DNA from: Bacteroidota bacterium | Lineage (GTDB): Bacteria; Bacteroidota; Bacteroidia; Chitinophagales; Chitinophagaceae | Direction: 5' to 3' | Assembly (NCBI GenBank): GCA_013286315.1 | Contig: JABDFX010000023.1 | Coordinates: forward strand, 1 to 34,048 | DNA length: 34,048 bases | Shown here: one piece after another, positions 17,801-26,332 of the stretch | How the letters are laid out: each line of letters starts with the position of its first letter | Position numbering within the stretch: position 1 is the stretch's first letter | The notes under the pieces: model-generated | Told to the model about the DNA's origin: nothing | The model's input: the letters and a program-made list of their open reading frames with translations, nothing else | The model's database searches: none | Made by a program: the position numbers and the translations under genes

Positions 17801-17973
17801 AGTAGATAATAGATTGGTCTTAAACAGATTAAATATGCAAATTTTCATTCCCCCCTCTTTTCCCCCCTCCTCATATTTAGTCTTGTATTTCGAAGAACTT
17901 TTGTCCTTACGAAGTTACGATTTTAATACAATTTGTGCTGAATAAAATGGGTAAATAGTTAATTATTTTATTC

Positions 17974-18633
17974 ATGTTTATTGAGATAAACCCTCGTCCG
18001 TTGTGGGTTTCAGCAGAAAATACAATTCAAATTCTTCTTGGATTTCTATCCTTGCCGAATTTTAAAGACCTTTGGAATAGCAAAAAGGGGTTTGGAAAAG
18101 AAAATTGGGTAACTCGTAGTCCAATGGCAACTAAAAAGCGAAGTATGAATTGGATGTCCATTATTGGATTGTGCCTGCTAATCGCCGGCACAGTTTTCAC
18201 TTACCTGGGTTCAGTTGCAAGTGACCGAAATATCAATTCGCTGCAAACTGAAGTCAGAAATGTGAAAGACTACAGTTATTATGCGACTTTGGATATGTAT
18301 GGCAGGCCATTTACGGCAAACAATGGACTAACCTTTAGCAATTCTCTTTCGGCCAAGATGGAGCACCTATTAGTCGTGAAAGACGGTAAAATATATCCGA
18401 GGGGTGATCCAGGTCTTATTCCTAATATTGATTCAGTAATTGCAGAATATCCGTACTTCCCATTTGGATATTGGGTGAAGTACAATTACCTAAAGGCACA
18501 AGGCGATCCCGGTTGGCAGGTGATTGCAAAAAAAGCCGTTGAAATATTTGAAAATACCACTTCAATAAAGGGGCACAATCCATCTCATGACGAAGCATTG
18601 AATATGACTAGGCGAGATCTGGAAATTCATTGA
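17974..18633 (+). CDS. Hypothetical single-pass membrane protein
   Basis: 219 residues. One clear membrane helix at about residues 61-83 ('MSIIGLCLLIAGTVFTYLGS'), preceded by a basic, partly hydrophobic N-terminal part and followed by a soluble ~135-residue domain with 'YGRPFTANNGLTFSNSLSAK' and 'YPYFPFGYWVKYNYLKAQGD'. Start choice is uncertain: Met51, near 18124, would give a short cytoplasmic tail and the same helix. No family recognised. It is the first gene to the right of the possible attachment site and faces the minus-strand defence operon. It could be an orphan defence accessory or a general membrane protein. Confidence 0.55.
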   Translation: MFIEINPRPLWVSAENTIQILLGFLSLPNFKDLWNSKKGFGKENWVTRSPMATKKRSMNWMSIIGLCLLIAGTVFTYLGSVASDRNINSLQTEVRNVKDYSYYATLDMYGRPFTANNGLTFSNSLSAKMEHLLVVKDGKIYPRGDPGLIPNIDSVIAEYPYFPFGYWVKYNYLKAQGDPGWQVIAKKAVEIFENTTSIKGHNPSHDEALNMTRRDLEIH

Positions 18634-18690
18634 GGGGACTCTTGAGATGTATAACAAAACCCTATCTATCACGATGGCGGATCCTTTAAG

Positions 18691-19515
18691 TTAGAATATT
18701 TGCATGGGAATCAACTCAAATTTCTCCTTCCCTAATGTCATTTCGAAAACCCGTACCTGGGGATATTTTTCCTTAATAATGTCCAATATTGCAAATTTTT
18801 CAGTTTGTGGCATATCGAATCCTAAATGAACAGTCTTAAATGCCACTGGATCCACAATTGCCTTTGCGTTTCTGGATAATACTGTAGTAAAGCGATACTC
18901 GTCTTCATATTTCCAAAAGCACGCCTTTGTATATACCAATTTATGCATTAATTCGTGATTCATTTCTAGGACACTTATTACAGGAATTTCATCCGAATAG
19001 TGAACTTTTGCAAATTTGCCGAAATTCTGCTTAACTAATTTTTCGGTATCAAATCCTATTACAAACCCCTTGTGACGGTCGGCATAATGGGACCACATTA
19101 AAAAATTTGCAGGATGAGGGGTCAGGCTGAGGACCCCATATATAGAACTTAGATCATTCCTTTTAAATCCATAATTATCATGAAAATAGCCTTCCGGATC
19201 TTGCATAATATATAATAATTGTTTGGTGACCTCTTCCTGGAGCGCAAACGGGTCATTTTTTATATGCTGAAATTTATAAGGGGCTAATTGTTCTAATTTA
19301 TTTTTGATCTTAATAGGATCTGAATCATCCTGATCATGTCTAAGTGGTAGTCCGCAATCATATGGATCGTTAAACTTTTTGGGATCCGGGAAAAATATTT
19401 CTAAATCCGTTAGGAGTCTTCTATGGTTGGGGTTAGTCCAGACCCTATATTTATATAAGCTTAAAGGCATTGTTGCAAAAAAATCTGCTTCAGTAGACGG
19501 AAAGTAGGTTACCAT
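18691..19515 (-). CDS. DUF2971 domain protein
   Basis: 274 residues, soluble. DUF2971 features are present: N-terminal 'LYKYRVWTNPNHRRLLTDLE', 'FFPDPKKFNDPYDCGLPL', then 'YGVLSLTPHPANFLMWSHYA', 'RHKGFVIGFDTEKLV', and the C-terminal 'CFWKYEDEYRFTTV'. DUF2971 proteins have no assigned activity but often sit in defence islands and mobile elements. This gene is the last of the seven minus-strand genes, 33 bp downstream of hamB, so it is probably co-transcribed with it. It may be a third component or a passenger. Confidence 0.85.
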   Translation of the reverse strand: MVTYFPSTEADFFATMPLSLYKYRVWTNPNHRRLLTDLEIFFPDPKKFNDPYDCGLPLRHDQDDSDPIKIKNKLEQLAPYKFQHIKNDPFALQEEVTKQLLYIMQDPEGYFHDNYGFKRNDLSSIYGVLSLTPHPANFLMWSHYADRHKGFVIGFDTEKLVKQNFGKFAKVHYSDEIPVISVLEMNHELMHKLVYTKACFWKYEDEYRFTTVLSRNAKAIVDPVAFKTVHLGFDMPQTEKFAILDIIKEKYPQVRVFEMTLGKEKFELIPMQIF

Positions 19516-19548
19516 ATAGCAATATTTATTTTAAGCCGTCACTTTAAG

Positions 19549-22080
19549 TCAAAAATCCTCGATAATGAGTTTGTGCCATTTATTTACTGACGGGCTTATC
19601 TTTACGCGCTGAATGTATAATTTCAATTCCCTTTCATTGATCTTTCCTTCGCTGTCTTTTAAATTGTCATTCGGCACGTTTTGTAAAATAGATATAGCCG
19701 TTTCTCGCGGGATGCCAATTTCAATTAATGCCCGCAAACGCACATCAAGTCCACCTACCTCGATAAAGGATAAAATCGAAGCCGCCTTCCCTTCAGTTAG
19801 TATATCGCTAATTTGAAAAAGTGGTTTGAGTAATTTTGGTATACCAAATACCACTTTTGTTTGTATGTCATTTATTCTGTCCTCAATATCATCACTCGTC
19901 TCGATGGGAAAACCCGGAGGATTTATTACGCTCATAAGGGGTACGCCGCGGCCATAATTTTCGGCGAAAATGGCTAGTGAAAGAACCTTGCCGACACTGT
20001 GGTCAGTAATCTCTAAATTTGGTAAATATCTGTTATAATACAAAGGCGAAAACGCTGCCATTCTAATAATGCAATCTCTTAACGTATCAGTTATATTTAT
20101 TATGCTATTTGGAATTAACCCCCATTCTCTATTTAGGAAACTAACATATAATTTATTTAAAATAAGGGGGTCCCAATAAAAATTATTCCGACATATAATT
20201 TTTGGAACTGCTAGGGTAGATAATTGTGATAGTGTTTCATTCAAAATTTTATCGGATATTGGAATTCCAACCTCTGCAAGACGACCTTGAGCATGAATCC
20301 CATAGCGAACGCACATATTTCGAATGTAAGTGACAAGATCATTGTGTTCCTGATCAGTCATTTCAATATTCTTACTTAAACAATTTTGAATACCTGATTT
20401 TTCCTCTTTAAATCTTTTAGCGTATCCCACAAACAATTCTTTTTGCTGTGACATATCCAATTTGATGCCTGCCTTTTCGCAGGATTTCTCATTAATAATC
20501 AAAGCCCTGCCAACAAAATCTTGCATTAATCTGCCAGCTCGACCTTTTAAATTCGAAAATTCGTATCCGGTTAAATTTTCACTACTGCCTACTTTAGGGG
20601 TTTTAATTATAATATTTTTTGCAGGAAGATTAACACCTTGCATTAAAGTTGTAGTCGCTACAATCGTACTCAAATGTCTGTATGCAAAAAGTTTTTCAAC
20701 AAGACATCGAATATGAGGGGGCATTTTACTGTGATGGTATGCTACACCCTTTTTTAGAGTTTGTAGAAGCGCATATTTAGGGTGTACCGTCGATTCAACA
20801 AAATCAGTGAAGCTATCAGTTTCGTCTGATAAATAGTTGTTGTCAAGCCTTTCAGCTATTCCAAGAGCAATATTTTTTGCCGGTTTTGTTTTGTCTGCAA
20901 AAATGATATTGCCATCTCTTTTGCTTCGATTTATTACTGATGCCACCAGATCATATTCATCATCATCAAATTTTTGCCGTTTCAATATTTTTTCCTTTAT
21001 GTGAAACTTATCATCGATTTCGATTGACTGGAATATGTTCTCTGATATATATTGGACGAAATCAACCCCCTTTCCCCTTGGCGTTTTAAAAGTGTATGTA
21101 ACATTTAGAACTGAGGGCAGATCCTCAGTAACGCTTTTGGCATCGTCGCCAAACCACTCTTTAATTATTGATTCCAGTTTATCTAGTCGAGGTCCGCTCA
21201 ATATAATTTTTTGTGGAGCAATATCATTCTTGAAAATTTGTATTACGTCAAAGAGTATCTTTGAACGCTCTTCATCTTCTAAGGGAACCTTTTCGATATT
21301 TTGTATTTCGTCAACAATTAGCATAAGTACGTCTGAAAAATTGGCCTCAGGATGATTTAGTGCAGAGAAGGCTCTTTCCTGAGTAAGTACATATACAATT
21401 TTTGGAGCCTTGAATAAAGAAATATCATTTACGGTTTGGGCAACCTCAATATTTGTCAGTTTCAAGTCTCTTATTTTCCTTTTAAAATCATTGGAAACTT
21501 GGGTGATTAAGCTATTTGTTGGAACAATAAAAAATATTTTTCCGTCCTGGTTCAATAATACTTGTATGGCTTTGTTAACCAATACAAAGGATTTACCTGC
21601 GGAAGTAGGGGCTGAGACGCCTAATCTGGAATACTTGTCGATTCCATCCCACATTCTTTTCTGGAAATCTGACAGTATAATTTTTTGATTGGAAATGGTT
21701 ACCTCATGCCCCGCCAAATCGACGGTTGAACACAATTCTTCGATTAAACTGCCTAAAGAATTAAATAATCCAAATTGATTATTCCAATTTACCATTTTAG
21801 CAGATGTGCCAAGACCTAACCTGATTAATATCCTAGAAATAAATGGCGGCAAACCAGACCACTGAGGTTGCCGGTTCTCCCAAAGAAGCGCTGTAATGAG
21901 TAGGCTTTTATACCTATCCTCATCCGCAGGATTAAAAGAATAATCTTCAGCGAGGTTCAATAATTGACATGCCTTAGATTCTGGAAAGGGTGAGATTTCT
22001 TCACTGATTAATCCGAATTTTTCCGCCACCTTTTTAAGATTGTACAGAAAAAGTTCGTTTTCTAGTGAAGAAAATGTCAT
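19549..22080 (-). CDS. hamB: HamB, superfamily 2 helicase of the Hachiman defence system
   Basis: 843 residues. It is a Ski2-like helicase: Walker A 'APTSAGKS' at 157-164, Ia 'IVPTNSLI' at ~185, DEIQ at 257-260, III-like 'ILSGPRLD', motif V 'VATTTLMQGVNLPAK', motif VI 'NLKGRAGR', and a helical C-terminal half of ~300 residues. In Hachiman, HamB surveys DNA ends or single strands and releases the nuclease HamA on sensing damage or infection. It overlaps hamA by 4 bp (ATGA), the normal translational coupling. The function is inferred from these motifs and the neighbour; both support each other. Length is typical of HamB. Confidence 0.9.
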   Translation of the reverse strand: MTFSSLENELFLYNLKKVAEKFGLISEEISPFPESKACQLLNLAEDYSFNPADEDRYKSLLITALLWENRQPQWSGLPPFISRILIRLGLGTSAKMVNWNNQFGLFNSLGSLIEELCSTVDLAGHEVTISNQKIILSDFQKRMWDGIDKYSRLGVSAPTSAGKSFVLVNKAIQVLLNQDGKIFFIVPTNSLITQVSNDFKRKIRDLKLTNIEVAQTVNDISLFKAPKIVYVLTQERAFSALNHPEANFSDVLMLIVDEIQNIEKVPLEDEERSKILFDVIQIFKNDIAPQKIILSGPRLDKLESIIKEWFGDDAKSVTEDLPSVLNVTYTFKTPRGKGVDFVQYISENIFQSIEIDDKFHIKEKILKRQKFDDDEYDLVASVINRSKRDGNIIFADKTKPAKNIALGIAERLDNNYLSDETDSFTDFVESTVHPKYALLQTLKKGVAYHHSKMPPHIRCLVEKLFAYRHLSTIVATTTLMQGVNLPAKNIIIKTPKVGSSENLTGYEFSNLKGRAGRLMQDFVGRALIINEKSCEKAGIKLDMSQQKELFVGYAKRFKEEKSGIQNCLSKNIEMTDQEHNDLVTYIRNMCVRYGIHAQGRLAEVGIPISDKILNETLSQLSTLAVPKIICRNNFYWDPLILNKLYVSFLNREWGLIPNSIINITDTLRDCIIRMAAFSPLYYNRYLPNLEITDHSVGKVLSLAIFAENYGRGVPLMSVINPPGFPIETSDDIEDRINDIQTKVVFGIPKLLKPLFQISDILTEGKAASILSFIEVGGLDVRLRALIEIGIPRETAISILQNVPNDNLKDSEGKINERELKLYIQRVKISPSVNKWHKLIIEDF

Positions 22081-22997
22081 TTAATACCTAGTTTAGTTTG
22101 AAAATCTTTTAGTAACTTATCCAATTCATTGACCGGAAAAAGAATATAGTGCAGTTCTTTTAGCAAGCCGGGATGTATTGCATTACCCTCAGCATCTTTA
22201 TAATGTGTGACAGTTATCTTTTTACATTCTGCTAATACTTGATCGATATAATGTTGAGTGTATTCTTCTTTTGTTGCTAAAGTTGGTGTTTCGCCGGTAC
22301 AATAACTAATGATTATTACAAGCTTTACAGGTAAATCAATTGCGCCACTCAAGTAATCTTTCATTATTGCCTTCACTTTTGGTTCCAGGAAATCTCCATA
22401 GCTGTGTAATTGCAATTCGTCTCTGTGTTCAGCATGCGCCTTAATAATACTTTGTACTGCGTTTTTAAAAGCAGGGACGAATCCGGAGGGGTACGTTTTT
22501 GCCTCTCCCAAGTATACACAATATTCCTTCGTGTCTAATTGGCCTAAATGGATCGCATCCGCACCATTTCTTTCTAATTCTGTGTTAGTTGTTATTTGCA
22601 TCTTCCTGACTACGGGTATAGCTTCAAAATAGTATTGGAGCAAATTAAATAGAAGCAGTTCGGAAAATTGGCCCTTAATATCGCTTTTCCTAAAATATCC
22701 ACTTGCCTGCTGAAATATTTCTGCTTCAGCATCGCTTTGATCAAACCCTTCTCCGCGAAGCACATCCTGGTTGGCCGCATACTTGGATTTTGAAAGAACA
22801 TATCGTACAATAGAACTTGTCAGCCTTTGAATGAATTCTTTGCGCATTTGAAGTAGTCCCTGGTATTTTATGGAGGTTACTACGTGTTCCCCAGCTGGAG
22901 AGAGGCCAATATTGGCTTTTCCGTAATGCATTGTATTAATCAATGGCTCGATGCTATCAAGTAGAGATTTTATATCCAGGTCGGTTTCGGTTGCCAT
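22077..22997 (-). CDS. hamA: HamA, DUF1837 nuclease of the Hachiman defence system
   Basis: 306 residues with the DUF1837 pattern: 'KGQFSELLLFNLLQYYFEAI' (E113 region), 'NGADAIHL' (D147) and 'LGEAKTY' (E165-A-K167). These are the residues of a PD-(D/E)XK nuclease core, so the active site looks intact. The long helical C-terminal part ends in 'LHYILFPVNELDKLLKDFQT'. Established role: HamA is held inactive by HamB and degrades DNA when activated, killing or arresting the cell. It starts 19 bp downstream of the compact helicase gene and overlaps hamB, so it sits mid-operon. Confidence 0.9.
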   Translation of the reverse strand: MATETDLDIKSLLDSIEPLINTMHYGKANIGLSPAGEHVVTSIKYQGLLQMRKEFIQRLTSSIVRYVLSKSKYAANQDVLRGEGFDQSDAEAEIFQQASGYFRKSDIKGQFSELLLFNLLQYYFEAIPVVRKMQITTNTELERNGADAIHLGQLDTKEYCVYLGEAKTYPSGFVPAFKNAVQSIIKAHAEHRDELQLHSYGDFLEPKVKAIMKDYLSGAIDLPVKLVIIISYCTGETPTLATKEEYTQHYIDQVLAECKKITVTHYKDAEGNAIHPGLLKELHYILFPVNELDKLLKDFQTKLGIK

Positions 22998-23016
22998 AAC
23001 ATTACCATTAAATTAT

Positions 23017-24045
23017 TCACTCACATTTCTGTGCTATAGTCGATAAAAAAGTATATGGAACAAAATACAAATTTTGTCTTGCCCTTGAACATGCCACATA
23101 GAATTTGTTTCTTGTTTGTGGAACAAGTGTTTTCAAACGACCAGAATTATAGCTTTCCAATACTGTTTTATTGAGGATAACGCATACGTTGTTATACTGA
23201 TCTTCACCTTTGCAATCGCCCCAATTTTTAGAAAAACAGCCATATTTATAATGTTCCTGGTAAAATAATTTTACAATTTGGTTATCGTTAAAAATATCTT
23301 GCGCTTCTGCGGTATTATTGACAAAGGTAATAAGCGTAGAATCTGTCCTATGTGATTGAATTTCGATTCCTATTTGATCGCTTATGAACTGACACAGAGT
23401 TGGACTACATCGGTAACTTTTTGAAAGTGTTGCGGAGTCAATTGCAAATCCAGCCTCGCGAAAGGTTCCTAAGTATTTTCTGAAATCGTCATGTAGGGAA
23501 TTATTTACCTTACCATCGCGGCTGGTATCAAAAGTATGCTGGTAGAAATCACCTACAAAAAGCATGTCGATGTCGGTTTGGGAAATATCCCTTAAAAAAT
23601 TGAAATCGTGACCGGCGAAATCCTGCACTTCATCAATATATAGAACATCAAAGTATTTTGAGAAACGGGGAATTATATCTTGCAGTATATTATTTTCGAC
23701 CACAAATTTTGCGATCCGATTACTGTATAGTCTTCCGAAGTTATCTATATACCTGCGATCACCACGAGCAAAAAAATTGGTGTTAGATTTCCAATTTATC
23801 CCTTTGGTACTGTGTTTACTGGCTAAAAATGGGCGGTAACAAAATGAGTAAAGAAAACTATAATAATTGACTAACTTGATTGTGGCTGGGAAATAGCCCC
23901 ATTTTCCTATTATTTTACGACGAAGATTGTCATAGTTGTTATTGGTATAGGTAATAATTAACGCTCGCTTTTCTAGCGTGAGTTGGTTGATAATATGGGT
24001 GGTTTTCCCCGAACCGGCAACAGCAAAAATTACTGTTTTATCCAT
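23017..24045 (-). CDS. gajB: Compact UvrD-like helicase (GajB-like)
   Basis: 342 residues. Superfamily 1 motifs are all recognisable: Walker A 'AVAGSGKTT' (8-16), II 'YIDEVQDF' (D138, E139), III 'FVGDFYQH' (~164), IV 'SYRCSPTLCQF' (~210), and VI 'FYVACSRARQNLYFV' (~315). It lacks the large 1B/2B insertions of UvrD and is much shorter than B. cereus GajB (about 490 residues). It overlaps the upstream OLD-family gene by 16 bp, and this pairing is that of Gabija. Its short size may mean it is a nucleotide hydrolase with limited helicase activity, which fits GajB's proposed role. It is also close to UvrD-type proteins found with other OLD nucleases. Confidence 0.8.
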   Translation of the reverse strand: MDKTVIFAVAGSGKTTHIINQLTLEKRALIITYTNNNYDNLRRKIIGKWGYFPATIKLVNYYSFLYSFCYRPFLASKHSTKGINWKSNTNFFARGDRRYIDNFGRLYSNRIAKFVVENNILQDIIPRFSKYFDVLYIDEVQDFAGHDFNFLRDISQTDIDMLFVGDFYQHTFDTSRDGKVNNSLHDDFRKYLGTFREAGFAIDSATLSKSYRCSPTLCQFISDQIGIEIQSHRTDSTLITFVNNTAEAQDIFNDNQIVKLFYQEHYKYGCFSKNWGDCKGEDQYNNVCVILNKTVLESYNSGRLKTLVPQTRNKFYVACSRARQNLYFVPYTFLSTIAQKCE

Positions 24046-25589
24046 TCTATGGCATTCTTGATATACTGAGGCACATGTAGCGATGACTCTTTTTTATCCA
24101 ATAGATCGAAAGCTACATCAGCCTTGTTGTGCAGCATATAATCCTGGACTGAAAGCGTTCTTCGGGATACAGCGAATAATTCTTCACAAAGAGTTTGATT
24201 TTCGAGATACAAGCAAATTTCAAAAGTAGAACGGTTATTGTCGGAATCACCAAAGATTTTGATCAAATCACTAGCATATTCGGAATACCTCTCCACACAA
24301 TTTTTCTGGTAATCTCCGTCGTTGTCCCTAATGACGGCGGTTTTGACGTTTAGAGTTTTTGCGAGTTCCAGGTATCTTTTAAAACTGGTCCCTCCAATGG
24401 AGATAATATGAATATCGAAATAATGAGGATCCCTTGTAGTTACTTTTTTAAAAAAAGATTCTAACAAAATGAATTCGGCGTCGCCTTCTACCAAAATAAC
24501 TTTCTTAGATAGAATAAACTCATTGACATTGTTATCAGGAGCTTTCATGAAAAATTTCGCCGTGTCTTCAGAAAGGAAATTAAGCCGCGAAACATTAGTG
24601 CTGTTGCTGTTAATCAGTATTGCCTTGCGTAGGTCCAATCTGGAGCTAATTAGGCTATTATGAGTGGTAATAAATAGTTGTTTTTCACCTGCATCCAGAA
24701 TTTTACCTACAATCTTTTTCATATTTACGTGACTTAGGTGATTTTCAGGCTCTTCAAGCAAAATCACATCTATCTTTCCACTACTTCTGTTTAATGCAAA
24801 TTCGGTTTTGATGAAACATTGCCGGCCTTTGCCTTTGTTTTCGATATTAATGTCAGCTTCAGTAAGAGTCAGATCGGTTTCCAAGTTGGCCTTAGAATTA
24901 TTTCTGATACCGAACGCATATCCGTCAAACCGGCTATTTAGATCTGTTAACGCGGATCTCTTAAATGCTTCCTTATGCTTTCGGTATTCATTTTTATGTT
25001 TGTTTTTCTCGGTATCCAAGGCATAGCTGCTATACATATTCTTTATATACTCTCTTGTTGCGTATTCATTGCTAATATGTGCGTTGTCGATAGATATATG
25101 TTTAAGGAACTTGGAATATCCAGTTACGCTTTGGTCTGAAAAGGTTTTAAACGTTATTGAATAATATTCAAAAGGAAAGCAAGGCTCCTCTTGTGAAAGG
25201 ATTTCTTTGATTTCTTTACTGAGTTCGTCTATTGGCGAACATTTCATGAATAACCCGTCACAAATGATATTGTCGGAATTATTTTTACCGTTCAAATCAG
25301 GGTTATTTTGCTCACTTAGGTAAATTTCAATAAAAAGTTCAGGAAGGTCCTTATATCTCTTGGATGAATTTAAAAATTCTTCTACAACCTCGTGGTTGAA
25401 CAAACTTTCTAACCCAATTGTTTCTGTTTTGCTTCTACTCGCGCTTAAGACCAGGTCGATTGCATTTAAAATAGAACTTTTGCCTGCTTCGTTATCCCCG
25501 ATAAGCATGTTCAGGGTTTTGTCAAAAGTAACTTCAAATGATTTGAATCGTCTGAAGTTCTTGAGTTTAATTTTTTGAATGTGTTTCAT
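24030..25589 (-). CDS. gajA: OLD-family ATPase with TOPRIM nuclease (GajA-like)
   Basis: 519 residues. N-terminal ATPase: Walker A 'GDNEAGKSS' at 31-39, Walker B 'VILLEEPENHL' at 275-285, H-loop 'FITTHN' at ~306. C-terminal TOPRIM: 'VILVEGDAEF' (E368, E372) and 'RDNDGD' (D422, D424), which are the metal-binding residues of the OLD nuclease. GajA of Gabija has this architecture; it cuts DNA when nucleotide is depleted. It overlaps both neighbours (4 bp and 16 bp), so it is part of one unit. It could belong to another OLD-based system, but the helicase partner fits Gabija. Confidence 0.85.
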   Translation of the reverse strand: MKHIQKIKLKNFRRFKSFEVTFDKTLNMLIGDNEAGKSSILNAIDLVLSASRSKTETIGLESLFNHEVVEEFLNSSKRYKDLPELFIEIYLSEQNNPDLNGKNNSDNIICDGLFMKCSPIDELSKEIKEILSQEEPCFPFEYYSITFKTFSDQSVTGYSKFLKHISIDNAHISNEYATREYIKNMYSSYALDTEKNKHKNEYRKHKEAFKRSALTDLNSRFDGYAFGIRNNSKANLETDLTLTEADINIENKGKGRQCFIKTEFALNRSSGKIDVILLEEPENHLSHVNMKKIVGKILDAGEKQLFITTHNSLISSRLDLRKAILINSNSTNVSRLNFLSEDTAKFFMKAPDNNVNEFILSKKVILVEGDAEFILLESFFKKVTTRDPHYFDIHIISIGGTSFKRYLELAKTLNVKTAVIRDNDGDYQKNCVERYSEYASDLIKIFGDSDNNRSTFEICLYLENQTLCEELFAVSRRTLSVQDYMLHNKADVAFDLLDKKESSLHVPQYIKNAIEWIKQ

Positions 25590-26332
25590 AGTTTGATTTG
25601 CTTGAGCGTATCCAGTTTTCGGAGCCTAACGATATTGTATTTCGAAAACGAAGCGTTTCCGATTGTGAATAAATCATAAAGAATATTAATATGGTATCTA
25701 CCTTCTAAGCTTTTTTTTATTCGGTCGGAATGTGCATTTGATTTTCCCGATATCAATAATGAAGCCGAAAGATGTTCTCGACCATTGGCCTTTTTAGGCT
25801 TAAGAAGTCGTGGCTTTAATTCGTTAATTATGCCTACGAAATTGAACAGGAGTTCTGGAAATGGATTGAAATTCTTTGCTTCGCAAAAAGTAATTAGGCT
25901 ATGATTTTCTACGAAATAATACTTCGTATTGGAATGATAAAAGTCTTCATCTTTCATAATAGTATTGGGATGGATGACCGAAATATCAGGCGTGGTAAAA
26001 ATATCCTTCTGAAAAGATGATTGCACATTCAGGTTATGTCTGATTTCATATAATTTGATTTGGTTACCTTGTGTTTTGCTAATCTCAAAAAAGGAAAAAT
26101 TATCAGGATTGCCGGCCGTCGAACATTTGTAGCGAAATTTCTGTTTTACCAGGTTCTTTATTTGCGTGACATATCCATTATTCTCATAAAAGCGAACTAT
26201 GTTATTGTAGCAGGCCATCTCAAAAAAATCGCTGATTCGTTTGGAATGATTGTAAATAACAGTTCTATGTCTTCGTAAGAAATTATCCAGGTCTCTATTT
26301 AACTCTTTTAAGTCTTTGAAGGGATTAGCCAT
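25586..26332 (-). CDS. Putative PD-(D/E)XK nuclease upstream of the GajA-like gene
   Basis: 248 residues. No named family recognised. Around 112-153 it reads 'TTPDISV' (D116) and, 34 residues later, 'ITFCEAKN' (E151-A-K153), the D...E-x-K layout of PD-(D/E)XK nucleases. A helical N-terminus with E38 in 'ISDFFEMACY' could supply the helix-1 residue. The part after the motif, 'LLFNFVGIINELKP', would be the next helix. The C-terminal third ('HLSASLLISGKSNAHSDRIK') has a beta-alpha pattern. It overlaps the small upstream gene by 8 bp and gajA by 4 bp, so it is tightly linked. The nuclease call rests on one motif. Confidence 0.6.
   Translation of the reverse strand: MANPFKDLKELNRDLDNFLRRHRTVIYNHSKRISDFFEMACYNNIVRFYENNGYVTQIKNLVKQKFRYKCSTAGNPDNFSFFEISKTQGNQIKLYEIRHNLNVQSSFQKDIFTTPDISVIHPNTIMKDEDFYHSNTKYYFVENHSLITFCEAKNFNPFPELLFNFVGIINELKPRLLKPKKANGREHLSASLLISGKSNAHSDRIKKSLEGRYHINILYDLFTIGNASFSKYNIVRLRKLDTLKQIKL

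Larger units (their letters stand above)
17300..17973. other. 674 bp gene-poor region with repeats and a possible attachment site
   Basis: No credible gene; the 60-codon frame at 17763-17945 is composed of low-complexity, non-protein-like residues. It contains a triplet of GTAATA-centred motifs, a 12-base inverted repeat, a 12-base palindrome (17703-17714, ATAGAATTCTAT), a near-perfect hairpin and a tRNA-3'-end-like stretch, each listed separately. Confidence 0.5.

Noticed and set aside
17763-17945. 60-codon plus-strand frame
   Set aside because: Composition is unlike a protein (proline/serine-rich pyrimidine tract) and it overlaps the tRNA-like and hairpin sequence.
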